A stretch of DNA of 8,457 nucleotides from positions 1 to 8,457 of the forward strand of contig JAFNWZ010000332.1 of assembly GCA_017379255.1 (NCBI GenBank), written 5' to 3'. The DNA is from Akkermansia sp. Its GTDB lineage: Bacteria > Verrucomicrobiota > Verrucomicrobiia > Verrucomicrobiales > Akkermansiaceae. The notes beneath the pieces were generated by a model. That model searched no databases. It saw nothing but the letters and a program-made list of their open reading frames with translations, and had not been told where the DNA came from. Positions 1 to 6,628 of this stretch are shown here, piece after piece (position 1 is the first letter of the stretch; every line of letters begins with the position of its first letter). Position numbers and translations under genes: made by a program.

Positions 1-582
1 AGTTCTTCCCTCATTACCTCCGGTCCCACTTCTGTCGGCGCTGCTGCGGTGCAGATGGCACAGGGGATTTTCAAGGAGCTTACTGGAGCCAATGTCCTTG
101 TCATCGGCGCTGGCGAGGTAGCCCGCACAACGGCTCAAAGTTTGCGCTCGCGCGGTGCTCAAAGTATTTTTGTGGCAAATCGTTCCTATGAGCGTGCGGT
201 TGAGCTTGCCTCCCAGGTAGGAGGCCGTGTCATCCGTTTTACGGAGTGGGTTCCGTATCTGGAAAATATAGACATAGCGATTGTGTCCACTGCGTCTCCC
301 GCATACGTGGTGTCTCCTGCTGTGCTGGAGCAGGTCCAGCAGACCCGCAAACGGCCGCTTTTCCTTATCGATTTGTCTGTTCCCCGAAATGTCAACCCTG
401 CCTGTTCTCTGGTAGATGATGTTTATGTGTATGATATGGACGCTCTGGAGGAGATGACTGCAGAAACCCGCCGTTGCAGGAGTTCGGAAATTGCCCGTTG
501 CGAGCAGCTGATTTCCGAATGGGTGAATGAGGAGTCCCCTGCGTTGTTCGAGGGGCGCAGTCCCCTGGTGAAAAAAAACTGA
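1..582 (+). CDS. hemA: Glutamyl-tRNA reductase, 3' part (5' end outside window)
   Basis: This enzyme uses NADPH to reduce glutamate bound to tRNA-Glu to glutamate-1-semialdehyde, the first committed step of C5-pathway tetrapyrrole (heme) synthesis in the cytoplasm. The open frame runs from base 1 to the TGA at 580-582 (193 residues visible). Seen: the family segment SGPTSVGAAAV (residues 7-17), the Rossmann glycine motif GAGEVA (36-41), the cofactor-side ANR (59-61), STASPAYV (96-103), DLSVPRNV (124-131) and VYVYDMDAL (141-149), all in the usual family order. The N-terminal catalytic domain with the active Cys lies upstream of the window. Only about 44 residues follow VYVYDMDAL, whereas canonical enzymes carry roughly 100 more as a helical dimerisation domain, so this protein has a short C-terminus. 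The ATG/GTG codons near base 49 are internal, not starts. No clear terminator follows. Confidence 0.93.
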   Translation, partial: SSSLITSGPTSVGAAAVQMAQGIFKELTGANVLVIGAGEVARTTAQSLRSRGAQSIFVANRSYERAVELASQVGGRVIRFTEWVPYLENIDIAIVSTASPAYVVSPAVLEQVQQTRKRPLFLIDLSVPRNVNPACSLVDDVYVYDMDALEEMTAETRRCRSSEIARCEQLISEWVNEESPALFEGRSPLVKKN

Positions 583-629
583 TTTTTTACAGATATGTTT
601 GAACAAAAGATTTTCATCCGTATCTAAAC

Positions 630-658
630 TTTACCTCATCTTTCTGAACCGTTATTTT
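630..658 (+). promoter_or_regulatory. Possible weak promoter before the 664 gene
   Basis: TTTACC (630-635) and TATTTT (653-658) are separated by 17 bp. The expected transcript start would fall about at the ATG at 664, matching the leaderless geometry seen more convincingly at 1295-1323. Both hexamers are poor matches to consensus in an AT-rich gap, so this could be chance. Confidence 0.25.
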
Positions 659-663
659 GTAAT

Positions 664-1230
664 ATGGATACGCAGCATCATCCCCAGACTTCTGTTTCTG
701 AAAAACAATTAGTTGCAATACTGGCAACTTTGCGCGTGGAGCAGACTCCTGAGGCTGATTTTGAGTCCCGTTTCCTGGCGGAATTCCATGAGCGGGTGGC
801 AAGGGAAGCGGTGTGTTGCCCGGCAAGGCGGCATCTGCTGGCTCATTTGTGGCAGTTTTTTGAAAATGTGGGCAGGGGGCGGTTTGCTTTTGGCGCCTCT
901 GCGCTTGGTTTCGCGGTATTTGTTGTTTGTTTTTCACTGGTTCCCTCGTCCTGGACAGGGGCGGAAACTCAGGCTGCTGTGACACACGAAAAACAATCAG
1001 CCCCGCTGCAGATTCCTGCGCTCTCCCGCGATTTGGTTGATTGCACTACCGTTCGCGTGACATCTGCTCCATCTGTATTTGAGGTAGGCGGTGTCACTGT
1101 GACCCGGGGAGAACATGCAACGGTGATAGAGGTGCCTCATGTCTATGTCCCCGCCGCGCGTGAGTCTGATGCCCACAAGCCCGGAACGCGCGTGCTGTTG
1201 CCCTCTAGCTCGGTGCGGTATGCGTTCTGA
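664..1230 (+). CDS. Single-pass membrane protein of unknown function, anti-sigma-like build
   Basis: This gene encodes a 188-residue protein that I do not recognise as a named family. The N-terminal ~70 residues look cytoplasmic and helical, including a charged stretch with ADFESRFLAEFHERVAREA (31-49). One hydrophobic segment follows (about 73-94), then a ~95-residue, probably periplasmic, C-terminus rich in Val, Thr and Ser with no catalytic motif that I can see. A short cytoplasmic helical domain, one TM and a small periplasmic domain is the layout of anti-sigma factors, and verrucomicrobial proteins with a similar DFE-RFL start often accompany ECF sigma factors. No sigma-factor gene is visible next to it, so this role is only inferred. 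ATG 664 has no Shine-Dalgarno site and is the only plausible start. It lies 81 bp after hemA and about 100 bp before the next gene, so it may be monocistronic. Confidence 0.75.
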   Translation: MDTQHHPQTSVSEKQLVAILATLRVEQTPEADFESRFLAEFHERVAREAVCCPARRHLLAHLWQFFENVGRGRFAFGASALGFAVFVVCFSLVPSSWTGAETQAAVTHEKQSAPLQIPALSRDLVDCTTVRVTSAPSVFEVGGVTVTRGEHATVIEVPHVYVPAARESDAHKPGTRVLLPSSSVRYAF

Positions 1231-1294
1231 GGCCACCTGCAAATACGAAAGCCTCTTTTTTGTGTTTTCGTGGTGTTGGGGGCATGATTCTTAC

Positions 1295-1323
1295 TTGCCT
1301 TGTTAATGTTCTTTTGTTATAGT
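1295..1323 (+). promoter_or_regulatory. Sigma70-type promoter, TTGCCT-17-TATAGT
   Basis: The -35 element TTGCCT (1295-1300) and the -10 element TATAGT (1318-1323) are separated by exactly 17 bp. The expected transcript start is near 1330, which is 0-3 nt from the GTG 1330/ATG 1333 start of the next gene. The mRNA would therefore be leaderless. This also argues against the upstream TTG (1300) and ATG (1306) as starts, because both lie inside the promoter. The same arrangement recurs at 8080-8108. Confidence 0.62.
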
Positions 1324-1332
1324 CGAACTGTG

Positions 1333-2856
1333 ATGGAAATAGAGTGCTGCAAGTGTGGTCGTAAGTTTAGTCCGACGCGGGAAGGAATTGCTGTTTGTCC
1401 TGAGTGTTTGAAACAGGAATTTGCTGCATCGGCTCCTCGTCTGAAAGATTCGGAGCGTGCGGCGTTGGCGGCAGAGTATGCGCCGTCAATCAAACGCCAG
1501 ACGGCGCGCGCTGCGGCAATGGGGCAGGTATATGCCTCGGGGCATGCGTTCAATGTAGCAGGTACGCTGCGCCTTGCCCTCGGGATTGGTATATTCGCTG
1601 TGTGTGCCTTCATTTTCTTAATCAGCGATAAGGATTCCGGGGTGACATTCCTGACTGATGATGATATTGAAACCCAGCGGGTTTTTTCCATGGTTTTCTG
1701 TAGTGTGGCAGCAGTGGTTATTGCTACGGCGCCTGTTTATTATAAGAAGCTCACCAAGGTGCTTGCCGTGTGCGTATTGCTGCTGGGCTGGTTTATGCCT
1801 AATATGCTTGAGGCTGCGTTGGATAGCGAGATGGAGAAAAAACGCGCCTTGATGGCAGAGAATGCGCCTGCTGGTGAGCAGATTATTCAATCTGAGGGCG
1901 GCGGCGCCGTACTTACCAATGCTGACTTGCAGGTGTTTTATTCCCAGAAAACTGCGTCCCACCGCATTTCTCACTATGCTATCTACATGGATAAGCAGGA
2001 TAGCCGCTCCCGTGATATTTTGAGAGATGCGCTTGGCCGTTTGCTGCAGGCTGAATATACCAGAGCATATTCCCGTGCAAATGGAGCCCTGTTTGTCTGC
2101 AGTAATGTGCCGGGCGAGCGGCGTAATATTTCAAGCCTCCTCAATCGTTTTGGCACTATTACTTATGCTGTGCCCGACAAGGGGGTATATGAGGTTGATT
2201 TTGATATGGAAAAAGCCAATCTGGTGAGCCAGTATTCTCCGGAAGTGCTTTCATCGCCTATGCATGCTTCGTATGTGACGGCGAACCTGAGTGAGTTGCG
2301 TTGTTTTGACCCGATACGCGTGCGCATGGCTGCCCGTTCCCTGGCTAATTCCAATGTCCAGGTGCTGCGTGGAGAAATCCGGCGTGCGCTGCTGGATGTG
2401 CTGAATGATCCGTGGGCATCTGAGCCTGATACCTATGCAGCACTGATTGATGCCATTGTGGTGTACAGCAATGCGTCTGATAAAGAGTCAACGCAGCAAT
2501 GTTACAAGTATTTCCAGGCTCGCCACGCGTTGAAGCGGGATGTTAATAAGAATGTTATTCGTTTCCTCATATTGCAGACTCCTGATACAATGGTTTCCCC
2601 CGTTGTGGAACTCTGGTCTGAAAACAGCGTGGAATTGGGAGAAATGTTGAATCTGCTCGGCTTCAGAGCCCAGGCAATTCTTCTTTCGAAATTGAAGGCC
2701 ACTGATAATATCAGGCTTATTGGCGCAATTCTTAAATATATTGAGAAACACGGTACAAAGGATGCATTGCCAGCGGTTGAGCCGTTCCTGGATTATTCGG
2801 ACTCAATTATCCGGCATGCTGCCCGCTCTGCTGTAGAGGCCATACAGGCTCGTTAA
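1333..2856 (+). CDS. Zinc-ribbon membrane protein with HEAT-like C-terminus, function unknown
   Basis: This 507-residue protein is not a family I can name. It opens with a treble-clef/zinc-ribbon-like motif, C5-x2-C8-x13-C22-x2-C25 (CCKC...CPEC). An Ala-rich helical stretch follows, then three hydrophobic segments (about 79-97, 117-136 and 140-156). The remaining ~350 residues are soluble. The last part (about 330-507) is helical, and its final 34 residues fit a HEAT-like repeat (ALPAVEPFLDYSDSIIRHAA), suggesting a protein-binding scaffold. No catalytic motif is evident. ATG 1333 is preferred as start because the zinc ribbon begins immediately after it and upstream in-frame starts (1300, 1306) sit within a good promoter; GTG 1330 is an alternative. 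With an N-in zinc ribbon and three TMs the C-terminal part would lie outside the cytoplasm, though topology is uncertain. The next gene starts 34 bp downstream, so the two are likely co-transcribed. Confidence 0.82.
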   Translation: MEIECCKCGRKFSPTREGIAVCPECLKQEFAASAPRLKDSERAALAAEYAPSIKRQTARAAAMGQVYASGHAFNVAGTLRLALGIGIFAVCAFIFLISDKDSGVTFLTDDDIETQRVFSMVFCSVAAVVIATAPVYYKKLTKVLAVCVLLLGWFMPNMLEAALDSEMEKKRALMAENAPAGEQIIQSEGGGAVLTNADLQVFYSQKTASHRISHYAIYMDKQDSRSRDILRDALGRLLQAEYTRAYSRANGALFVCSNVPGERRNISSLLNRFGTITYAVPDKGVYEVDFDMEKANLVSQYSPEVLSSPMHASYVTANLSELRCFDPIRVRMAARSLANSNVQVLRGEIRRALLDVLNDPWASEPDTYAALIDAIVVYSNASDKESTQQCYKYFQARHALKRDVNKNVIRFLILQTPDTMVSPVVELWSENSVELGEMLNLLGFRAQAILLSKLKATDNIRLIGAILKYIEKHGTKDALPAVEPFLDYSDSIIRHAARSAVEAIQAR

Positions 2857-2858
2857 TC

Positions 2859-2888
2859 TTGCATTTGTAACGCAGAAAGAAATAAAAC
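2859..2888 (+). promoter_or_regulatory. Weak secondary promoter candidate before the 2891 gene
   Basis: TTGCAT (2859-2864) lies 18 bp upstream of TAAAAC (2883-2888), in the 34-bp gap before ATG 2891. The -35 half resembles the two better promoters (TTGCCT, TTGCTA) but the -10 half is poor. The A-rich AGAAAG at 2875-2880 could instead act as a weak ribosome-binding site about 10 nt from the ATG. Confidence 0.2.
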
Positions 2889-2890
2889 AT

Positions 2891-5431
2891 ATGTCCGCAA
2901 GACTCATTCAATTGCTGGCAGGCTCTTTCCTGTTCTTTTGTATAGGGGTTACGGTGTTCCCTGTCTTATTCCCTACAAAGGTCGAAAAGAAAGTAACAAC
3001 TGTCGCTCGCACGGAAACTGTCATCAAACGGGATCACCAGGTAGATGATTGGGAAACAGAAGAGGCGGATGAGGATGATGCGGCATGGCAGGAAGAACCG
3101 GAGGATACTACCCCGGATCGTCGCATCGCCAGCCAGGATGATGAGACGTTTGACGAAGAGGATGTGCCCATTGATCCCAAGCAGAACGTGGTGCCTGAAG
3201 CCCGCGTCCATGCTCAGTTTACATCTGCTCTGGGCGAAATGCGCCGCTTTGCACCCGCTCTGGAGAAGCAGGAAGCCGAAAATTACAAGAATGATGAGTT
3301 CAAGGCTGCGGATTGGGCTGACCCGGAAAAAATCTATTTTTCTCTGACTGACCGCATATTGAACAAACTGGGCAAGCTGGATGAAACCACCATCATGAGA
3401 AAACTGCAGGAACCGGCTTTCCGCCTGGATCTTGCGCGCATTACGCTTATCCGCAAGGCTGGTTCTCAGGCATTGCGCGGGGTCTGCACCCGCCCCAAAG
3501 GAAAGGAGATGCTGGCCTCTTTGACCAGTGATCTGAATTGGATGACCAATTTGCTGCATTCTGGTCCTACCAAGAAAATGGATCAGGCTCTCTGTTATCT
3601 GGAAACATTGTACGGGCTTGTCGGAGAGCAGGAAATGAGCAATCCGGTAACGCGACGAATTGCAACGACTACAGCATTGGAGTTTGCGAGAGAGGGGTGG
3701 AATGAAAATGACATGACGGCCCGTTTCAAATACTACAATGATAGTTGGAAAGAGGGCAAGCTCAATGTCGCCCTTGACAACCTGCAGTATTGGGAAACCC
3801 GTGTTGTGACGGGGTGTAAGCAGCCTGGTGATGGCGCAGGCAGCTGGGGCGGCCCCCGGAATCTGGCATGGCATCGTGACAATGTGCGTCTGCCCATGGA
3901 GCAGTATCTGGGAGCGGAATGCCAGCTGGAATACCGCTTGCGCAATGTAGCCGGTGACTCGGTATTCTCTTCGGAGTACCTTGCTCCCATTTGGAAATAT
4001 GTGAACTTTACCACAGGTTGGGCGTATCGTGAAATTGGCGGCGTTTGCGGTGCTCTTTCTCATTATGCCACCTATAGTGCCCTGGCTGCTGGTCTGCCTG
4101 CGGCAACCATGGGCGAACCGGGGCACTGCGCCTATGCCATGCGCATTGGTAACGAATGGCACCGGGGTAATTCCATTTACTGGCAGCATTCGCTGCATAA
4201 GACTTTCTGGGGTGAGCACGAGTGGGGGTATCTTATATTGACCCAGAAATTGTATGAAGAACGCTTCAAGACCCTGTCTGCCGATATCATGGTAGCCATG
4301 GCGGATTTTCTGACGGCTCGCCGCAAGATGAAAGCTGCCTTCACCTGCTATGAGATTGCCGTCAAGACCCAGCCGAATAACTGGCCTGCGTTGAAGCGTT
4401 ATGCTGCCTACCTCAAGTTCAAGGCACCGGAAGATAAAGAAAAGTGGATGACTCTTCATGATGCTGTGATGGATGGCATGGGCAAGAATCACTACCACGC
4501 TGCCGCCACGATGCTTGCCCGCTATGTGTACCCGAATCTGGCTCCGCTGATTAAGGACCGCGCCAAGCTGAATAAGATGTACTCGGGTCTGTTCAATCAT
4601 TTCAAGGACTGGGGGGCAAACCGTTGGGATATCGCGCCGATTCTGAATGCGCAGATCAGCACCTGTACCACAGATGATGATAAGCGCGCCTATCTCAAGG
4701 AGTCATTGCGCGTCCTGATGCGTCGCCCTGATTATTCTGGTGCGGTGCTGACCTGGGGCCTTGGTTACATCTCTCAGCTTCCTGAGGGCGATGGTAAGAT
4801 TCAGGAAGATTTTACCAATATGCTGGTGCAGGCGATGGGCCGTACCGGTGCATCGAAAAAAGATATTGACGAAACATGGGCAACCCTTGGCGAAGCTATT
4901 CATGCTGCGGCCAAGAACAAGGAGCGCCGCACATTCCAGGCTATTGGTAAATTGGCACATCGGAAGTGCAAGAAAAAGTTCAACAAGAAGGGGCCGCGTG
5001 TCAAGGGCTTCTCGGGCCGTGTGGTTTCGGCAACTGCCTGGATTGATACCGCAACCACCATCGGCGATATGTCCCAGTGTTGTTTGCATTGGGGCGTGCT
5101 GCAGCGTTTTGGCGGCGTGATGCCTGGTAAGTTTGAAGGCAAAGCCGGCCTTACCATCGGCATGGAGAAAAAGTGTGATATCACCGGTGTGGTATGCGTC
5201 AGCACAGAGGAAAAGCTCAAGAATGACCGCCCGTTCTATATCGAGACGTCCGATGATGGCATGAACTGGTATCGTGCTGCTCCCAACGGTGTTATCAGCG
5301 GCAATCAGATTCGTTTTGACCTCAAGAAGAGTAATGTCTCAGGTAAGTATGTCCGCATGCTGCGCGAGGGCGATAAATACGAGCCTGGCATTGCTGGTTT
5401 CTATGTATACGGGGCACCTCAGAGAAATTGA
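2891..5431 (+). CDS. Membrane-anchored transglutaminase-fold protein with discoidin-like C-terminus
   Basis: This 846-residue protein has an N-terminal hydrophobic anchor (about 5-27) without a clear cleavage site or lipobox, so the bulk is probably periplasmic. An acidic linker (about 51-95) follows, then a helical region (about 100-300). A transglutaminase-like core carries C386 in GGVCG, H412 in EPGHCAY, and N427 exactly 15 residues after the His, with W423 at the position of the conserved Trp. Thus the usual Cys-His-Asp triad reads Cys-His-Asn. About 460-510 looks like one TPR-type helical pair (AAFTCYEIAVKTQPNNWPAL). The C-terminal ~140 residues (about 705-846) resemble an F5/8 type C (discoidin) beta-sandwich: IETSDDGMNWY, GKYVRML and a final AGFYVYG. 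Such domains usually bind glycans or surfaces. A peptidase, amidase or cross-linking role in the envelope is plausible but unproven. It lies between the zinc-ribbon gene (34 bp) and the thioredoxin-fold gene (14 bp), likely in one transcript. Confidence 0.82.
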   Translation: MSARLIQLLAGSFLFFCIGVTVFPVLFPTKVEKKVTTVARTETVIKRDHQVDDWETEEADEDDAAWQEEPEDTTPDRRIASQDDETFDEEDVPIDPKQNVVPEARVHAQFTSALGEMRRFAPALEKQEAENYKNDEFKAADWADPEKIYFSLTDRILNKLGKLDETTIMRKLQEPAFRLDLARITLIRKAGSQALRGVCTRPKGKEMLASLTSDLNWMTNLLHSGPTKKMDQALCYLETLYGLVGEQEMSNPVTRRIATTTALEFAREGWNENDMTARFKYYNDSWKEGKLNVALDNLQYWETRVVTGCKQPGDGAGSWGGPRNLAWHRDNVRLPMEQYLGAECQLEYRLRNVAGDSVFSSEYLAPIWKYVNFTTGWAYREIGGVCGALSHYATYSALAAGLPAATMGEPGHCAYAMRIGNEWHRGNSIYWQHSLHKTFWGEHEWGYLILTQKLYEERFKTLSADIMVAMADFLTARRKMKAAFTCYEIAVKTQPNNWPALKRYAAYLKFKAPEDKEKWMTLHDAVMDGMGKNHYHAAATMLARYVYPNLAPLIKDRAKLNKMYSGLFNHFKDWGANRWDIAPILNAQISTCTTDDDKRAYLKESLRVLMRRPDYSGAVLTWGLGYISQLPEGDGKIQEDFTNMLVQAMGRTGASKKDIDETWATLGEAIHAAAKNKERRTFQAIGKLAHRKCKKKFNKKGPRVKGFSGRVVSATAWIDTATTIGDMSQCCLHWGVLQRFGGVMPGKFEGKAGLTIGMEKKCDITGVVCVSTEEKLKNDRPFYIETSDDGMNWYRAAPNGVISGNQIRFDLKKSNVSGKYVRMLREGDKYEPGIAGFYVYGAPQRN

Positions 5432-5434
5432 TTT

Positions 5435-5445
5435 AAGCTGGTGAT
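5435..5445 (+). promoter_or_regulatory. Extended Shine-Dalgarno site before ATG 5446
   Basis: AAGCTGGTGAT ends directly against the ATG and matches 9 of 11 bases of AAGGAGGTGAT, the full complement of the 16S rRNA tail. In that register the AAGGAGG part is 5-11 nt from the start, which is normal spacing. It supports ATG 5446 and stands out because other starts in this window lack a recognisable site. Confidence 0.5.
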
Positions 5446-6543
5446 ATGAAAAAGTTTCTTATAAATGCATTTTCTGCCCTGCTGGTGGCGTTGCTGCCGG
5501 CTGAGGCTGCGATTGCGCGCACCTATCCGGATGCGTTGGCAAAGGCGGGCAAGCACCCCATCGTTATCTTTATTTATGGGGCCAACTATGATAAGGTTGG
5601 CCAGAAGGCGCATGAGGAGTTCGTCAAGAAAAACAAGATTGCGCCTTATATCAAGCAGGCCACGTTCCTGGAAATGCCGCTTTACCAGCAGCCTAATGAA
5701 AGGGAGAAGAAGGATATGGAGAAACGCCTTGGCAACAAGCGCCTGCCAGGCGGTATCTGGAGTTACCCCTGCCTGGCAATAGTGGATTCCGGTGGAAATC
5801 TGCGAGCGGTTGTGCAGAAGCCGGAAGAAATGAAAGACCCCGAAGTGGCTCTGGCTGCGTTGAAGGTTCACCTGGATAACTATTACAAGCAGGAAAAGAT
5901 ACTGGAACGGGCCCGCAAGGCCAAGGGCGACAGAAAGGCAGACCATCTGCTTGAAGCGGCAGACATCGACATCGCGATGCCCGGCAATGTTTTGGGGAAG
6001 AATGCGGATGGTGATACCGGACTCGGGAACCGTGTGGGCTATGACCCCACGGCGCTGGTGGAGGCATTGCAGATTATGAGTTTCGATGAGGCCAATGCGC
6101 ATGTGCGCAAAATGATGGCCCAGGGCGGGTTCTCCAAGCTGCAGCGCCAGATGATGATGGCTGCGTATGCCGGGCATTTGCGCCGTGGCGGTGAGAAAAA
6201 GCAGACCGCGTCCAAGGAACGTCTGCGCGCCCTTTATACGGAAATGCGTAACATTGACCCCAAATCCACATACGGTGCTTATGCCGAAGGTGCATTGGTT
6301 ATCTGGGTGGAAGGCGGTACGCTTACGGAGGAAGCCGTGCCCGCAGAAATCAACCGCGTAGGCACCACCCCGGACGATGGCGACAGCTCTGGCCGCAGCT
6401 CTGGCGATAGTTCCGGTAGCGGCTCCGGCGGAGGCAGCGGGCGGACGGCTATGGGCGATACCCGTATTTCCGGAGATGATGCCGGTGCTGAAGATGATGA
6501 TTTTGCTGATTCAGAGCCAGATGATGAAGGCGATGATTTCTGA
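5446..6543 (+). CDS. Secreted thioredoxin-fold protein lacking CXXC, acidic tail
   Basis: This 365-residue protein has a clear Sec signal peptide (MKKFLINAFSALLVALLPAE, with an AIA cleavage site near residue 24). Residues about 27-145 follow the thioredoxin-fold pattern: KHPIVIFIYGANYDKVGQKA aligns with the FxAxWCxxC region, and WSYPCLAIVDSGG supplies the cis-proline (P108) and following strand. Both redox cysteines are missing (D49 and G52 by alignment). The only Cys in the whole protein is C109, so disulfide exchange is unlikely and a structural or binding role is inferred. A helical region (about 145-305) follows, then five SSG/SGSG-type tetrapeptides (313-332) and a strongly acidic tail ending DDEGDDF. 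It starts 14 bp after the transglutaminase-fold gene and is followed by a terminator-like hairpin, so it is probably the last gene of that operon and may be a periplasmic partner of its neighbour. Confidence 0.82.
   Translation: MKKFLINAFSALLVALLPAEAAIARTYPDALAKAGKHPIVIFIYGANYDKVGQKAHEEFVKKNKIAPYIKQATFLEMPLYQQPNEREKKDMEKRLGNKRLPGGIWSYPCLAIVDSGGNLRAVVQKPEEMKDPEVALAALKVHLDNYYKQEKILERARKAKGDRKADHLLEAADIDIAMPGNVLGKNADGDTGLGNRVGYDPTALVEALQIMSFDEANAHVRKMMAQGGFSKLQRQMMMAAYAGHLRRGGEKKQTASKERLRALYTEMRNIDPKSTYGAYAEGALVIWVEGGTLTEEAVPAEINRVGTTPDDGDSSGRSSGDSSGSGSGGGSGRTAMGDTRISGDDAGAEDDDFADSEPDDEGDDF
6382..6441 (+). repeat. Five 12-bp coding repeats (Ser/Gly linker)
   Basis: Five in-frame 12-bp units encode DSSG, RSSG, DSSG, SGSG and GGSG. 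The first two are identical in 11 of 12 bases or nearly so (GACAGCTCTGGC, CGCAGCTCTGGC) and later units decay. They form a flexible linker between the helical domain and the acidic tail of the thioredoxin-fold protein. Unit number could vary between strains by slippage. Confidence 0.7.
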
Positions 6544-6568
6544 TGCCTGCGAGCGTGACATTTCAGCA

Positions 6569-6605
6569 TATAATACTTGAATTTCACTACCGGGAAGAGT
6601 AATCT
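6569..6605 (+). promoter_or_regulatory. Candidate promoter elements before cstA
   Basis: A perfect TATAAT lies at 6569-6574 but has no good -35 element 16-18 bp upstream. Separately, TTGAAT (6577-6582) is 17 bp from TAATCT (6600-6605), which would start transcription near 6612, about 17 nt before ATG 6629. Either would be interleaved with the hairpin at 6586-6616. Only one, or neither, may be real. Confidence 0.3.
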
Positions 6606-6625
6606 TTCCCGGTAGTTTCCTTGTT
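6586..6625 (+). terminator. Rho-independent-type terminator after the envelope operon
   Basis: ACTACCGGGAA (6586-6596) pairs perfectly with TTCCCGGTAGT (6606-6616), giving an 11-bp GC-rich stem around a 9-nt loop, followed by a T-rich stretch (TTTCCTTGTT). It lies 42 bp after the stop of the thioredoxin-fold gene and ends just before the cstA start. The T tract is interrupted by CC and G, so termination may be incomplete. Confidence 0.7.
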
Positions 6626-6628
6626 AAG

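Noticed and set aside
551..590. Terminator at the end of hemA
   Set aside because: The GGGG/CCCC hairpin has only a 5-bp stem and is 16 nt from the T tract; the A8/T6 pairing around the stop is purely AT. Neither is convincing.
1234..1275. Hairpin (ACGAAA/TTTCGT plus CACC/GGTG) after the 664 gene
   Set aside because: The loop is 15 nt, a 7-nt bulge interrupts the stem, and no T tract follows, so it is not supported as a terminator.
1300..1335. Upstream TTG (1300) or ATG (1306) as start of the zinc-ribbon gene
   Set aside because: Both lie within the TTGCCT-17-TATAGT promoter and would add residues before a zinc ribbon that already begins right after ATG 1333.
4070..4080. TATAGT inside the transglutaminase-fold gene
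   Set aside because: It lies within conserved coding sequence just after the catalytic Cys, and I see no matching -35 element or start codon in context.
2966..4600. 544-codon open frame on the minus strand opposite the transglutaminase-fold gene
   Set aside because: Its translation shows no family motif or sensible domain layout, while the + strand frame carries a signal anchor, triad and discoidin-like end. The long antisense frame is a by-product of codon usage.
5419..6177. 252-codon open frame on the minus strand opposite the thioredoxin-fold gene
   Set aside because: No recognisable motif or start signal, and it lies wholly across a gene with a clear signal peptide and fold.
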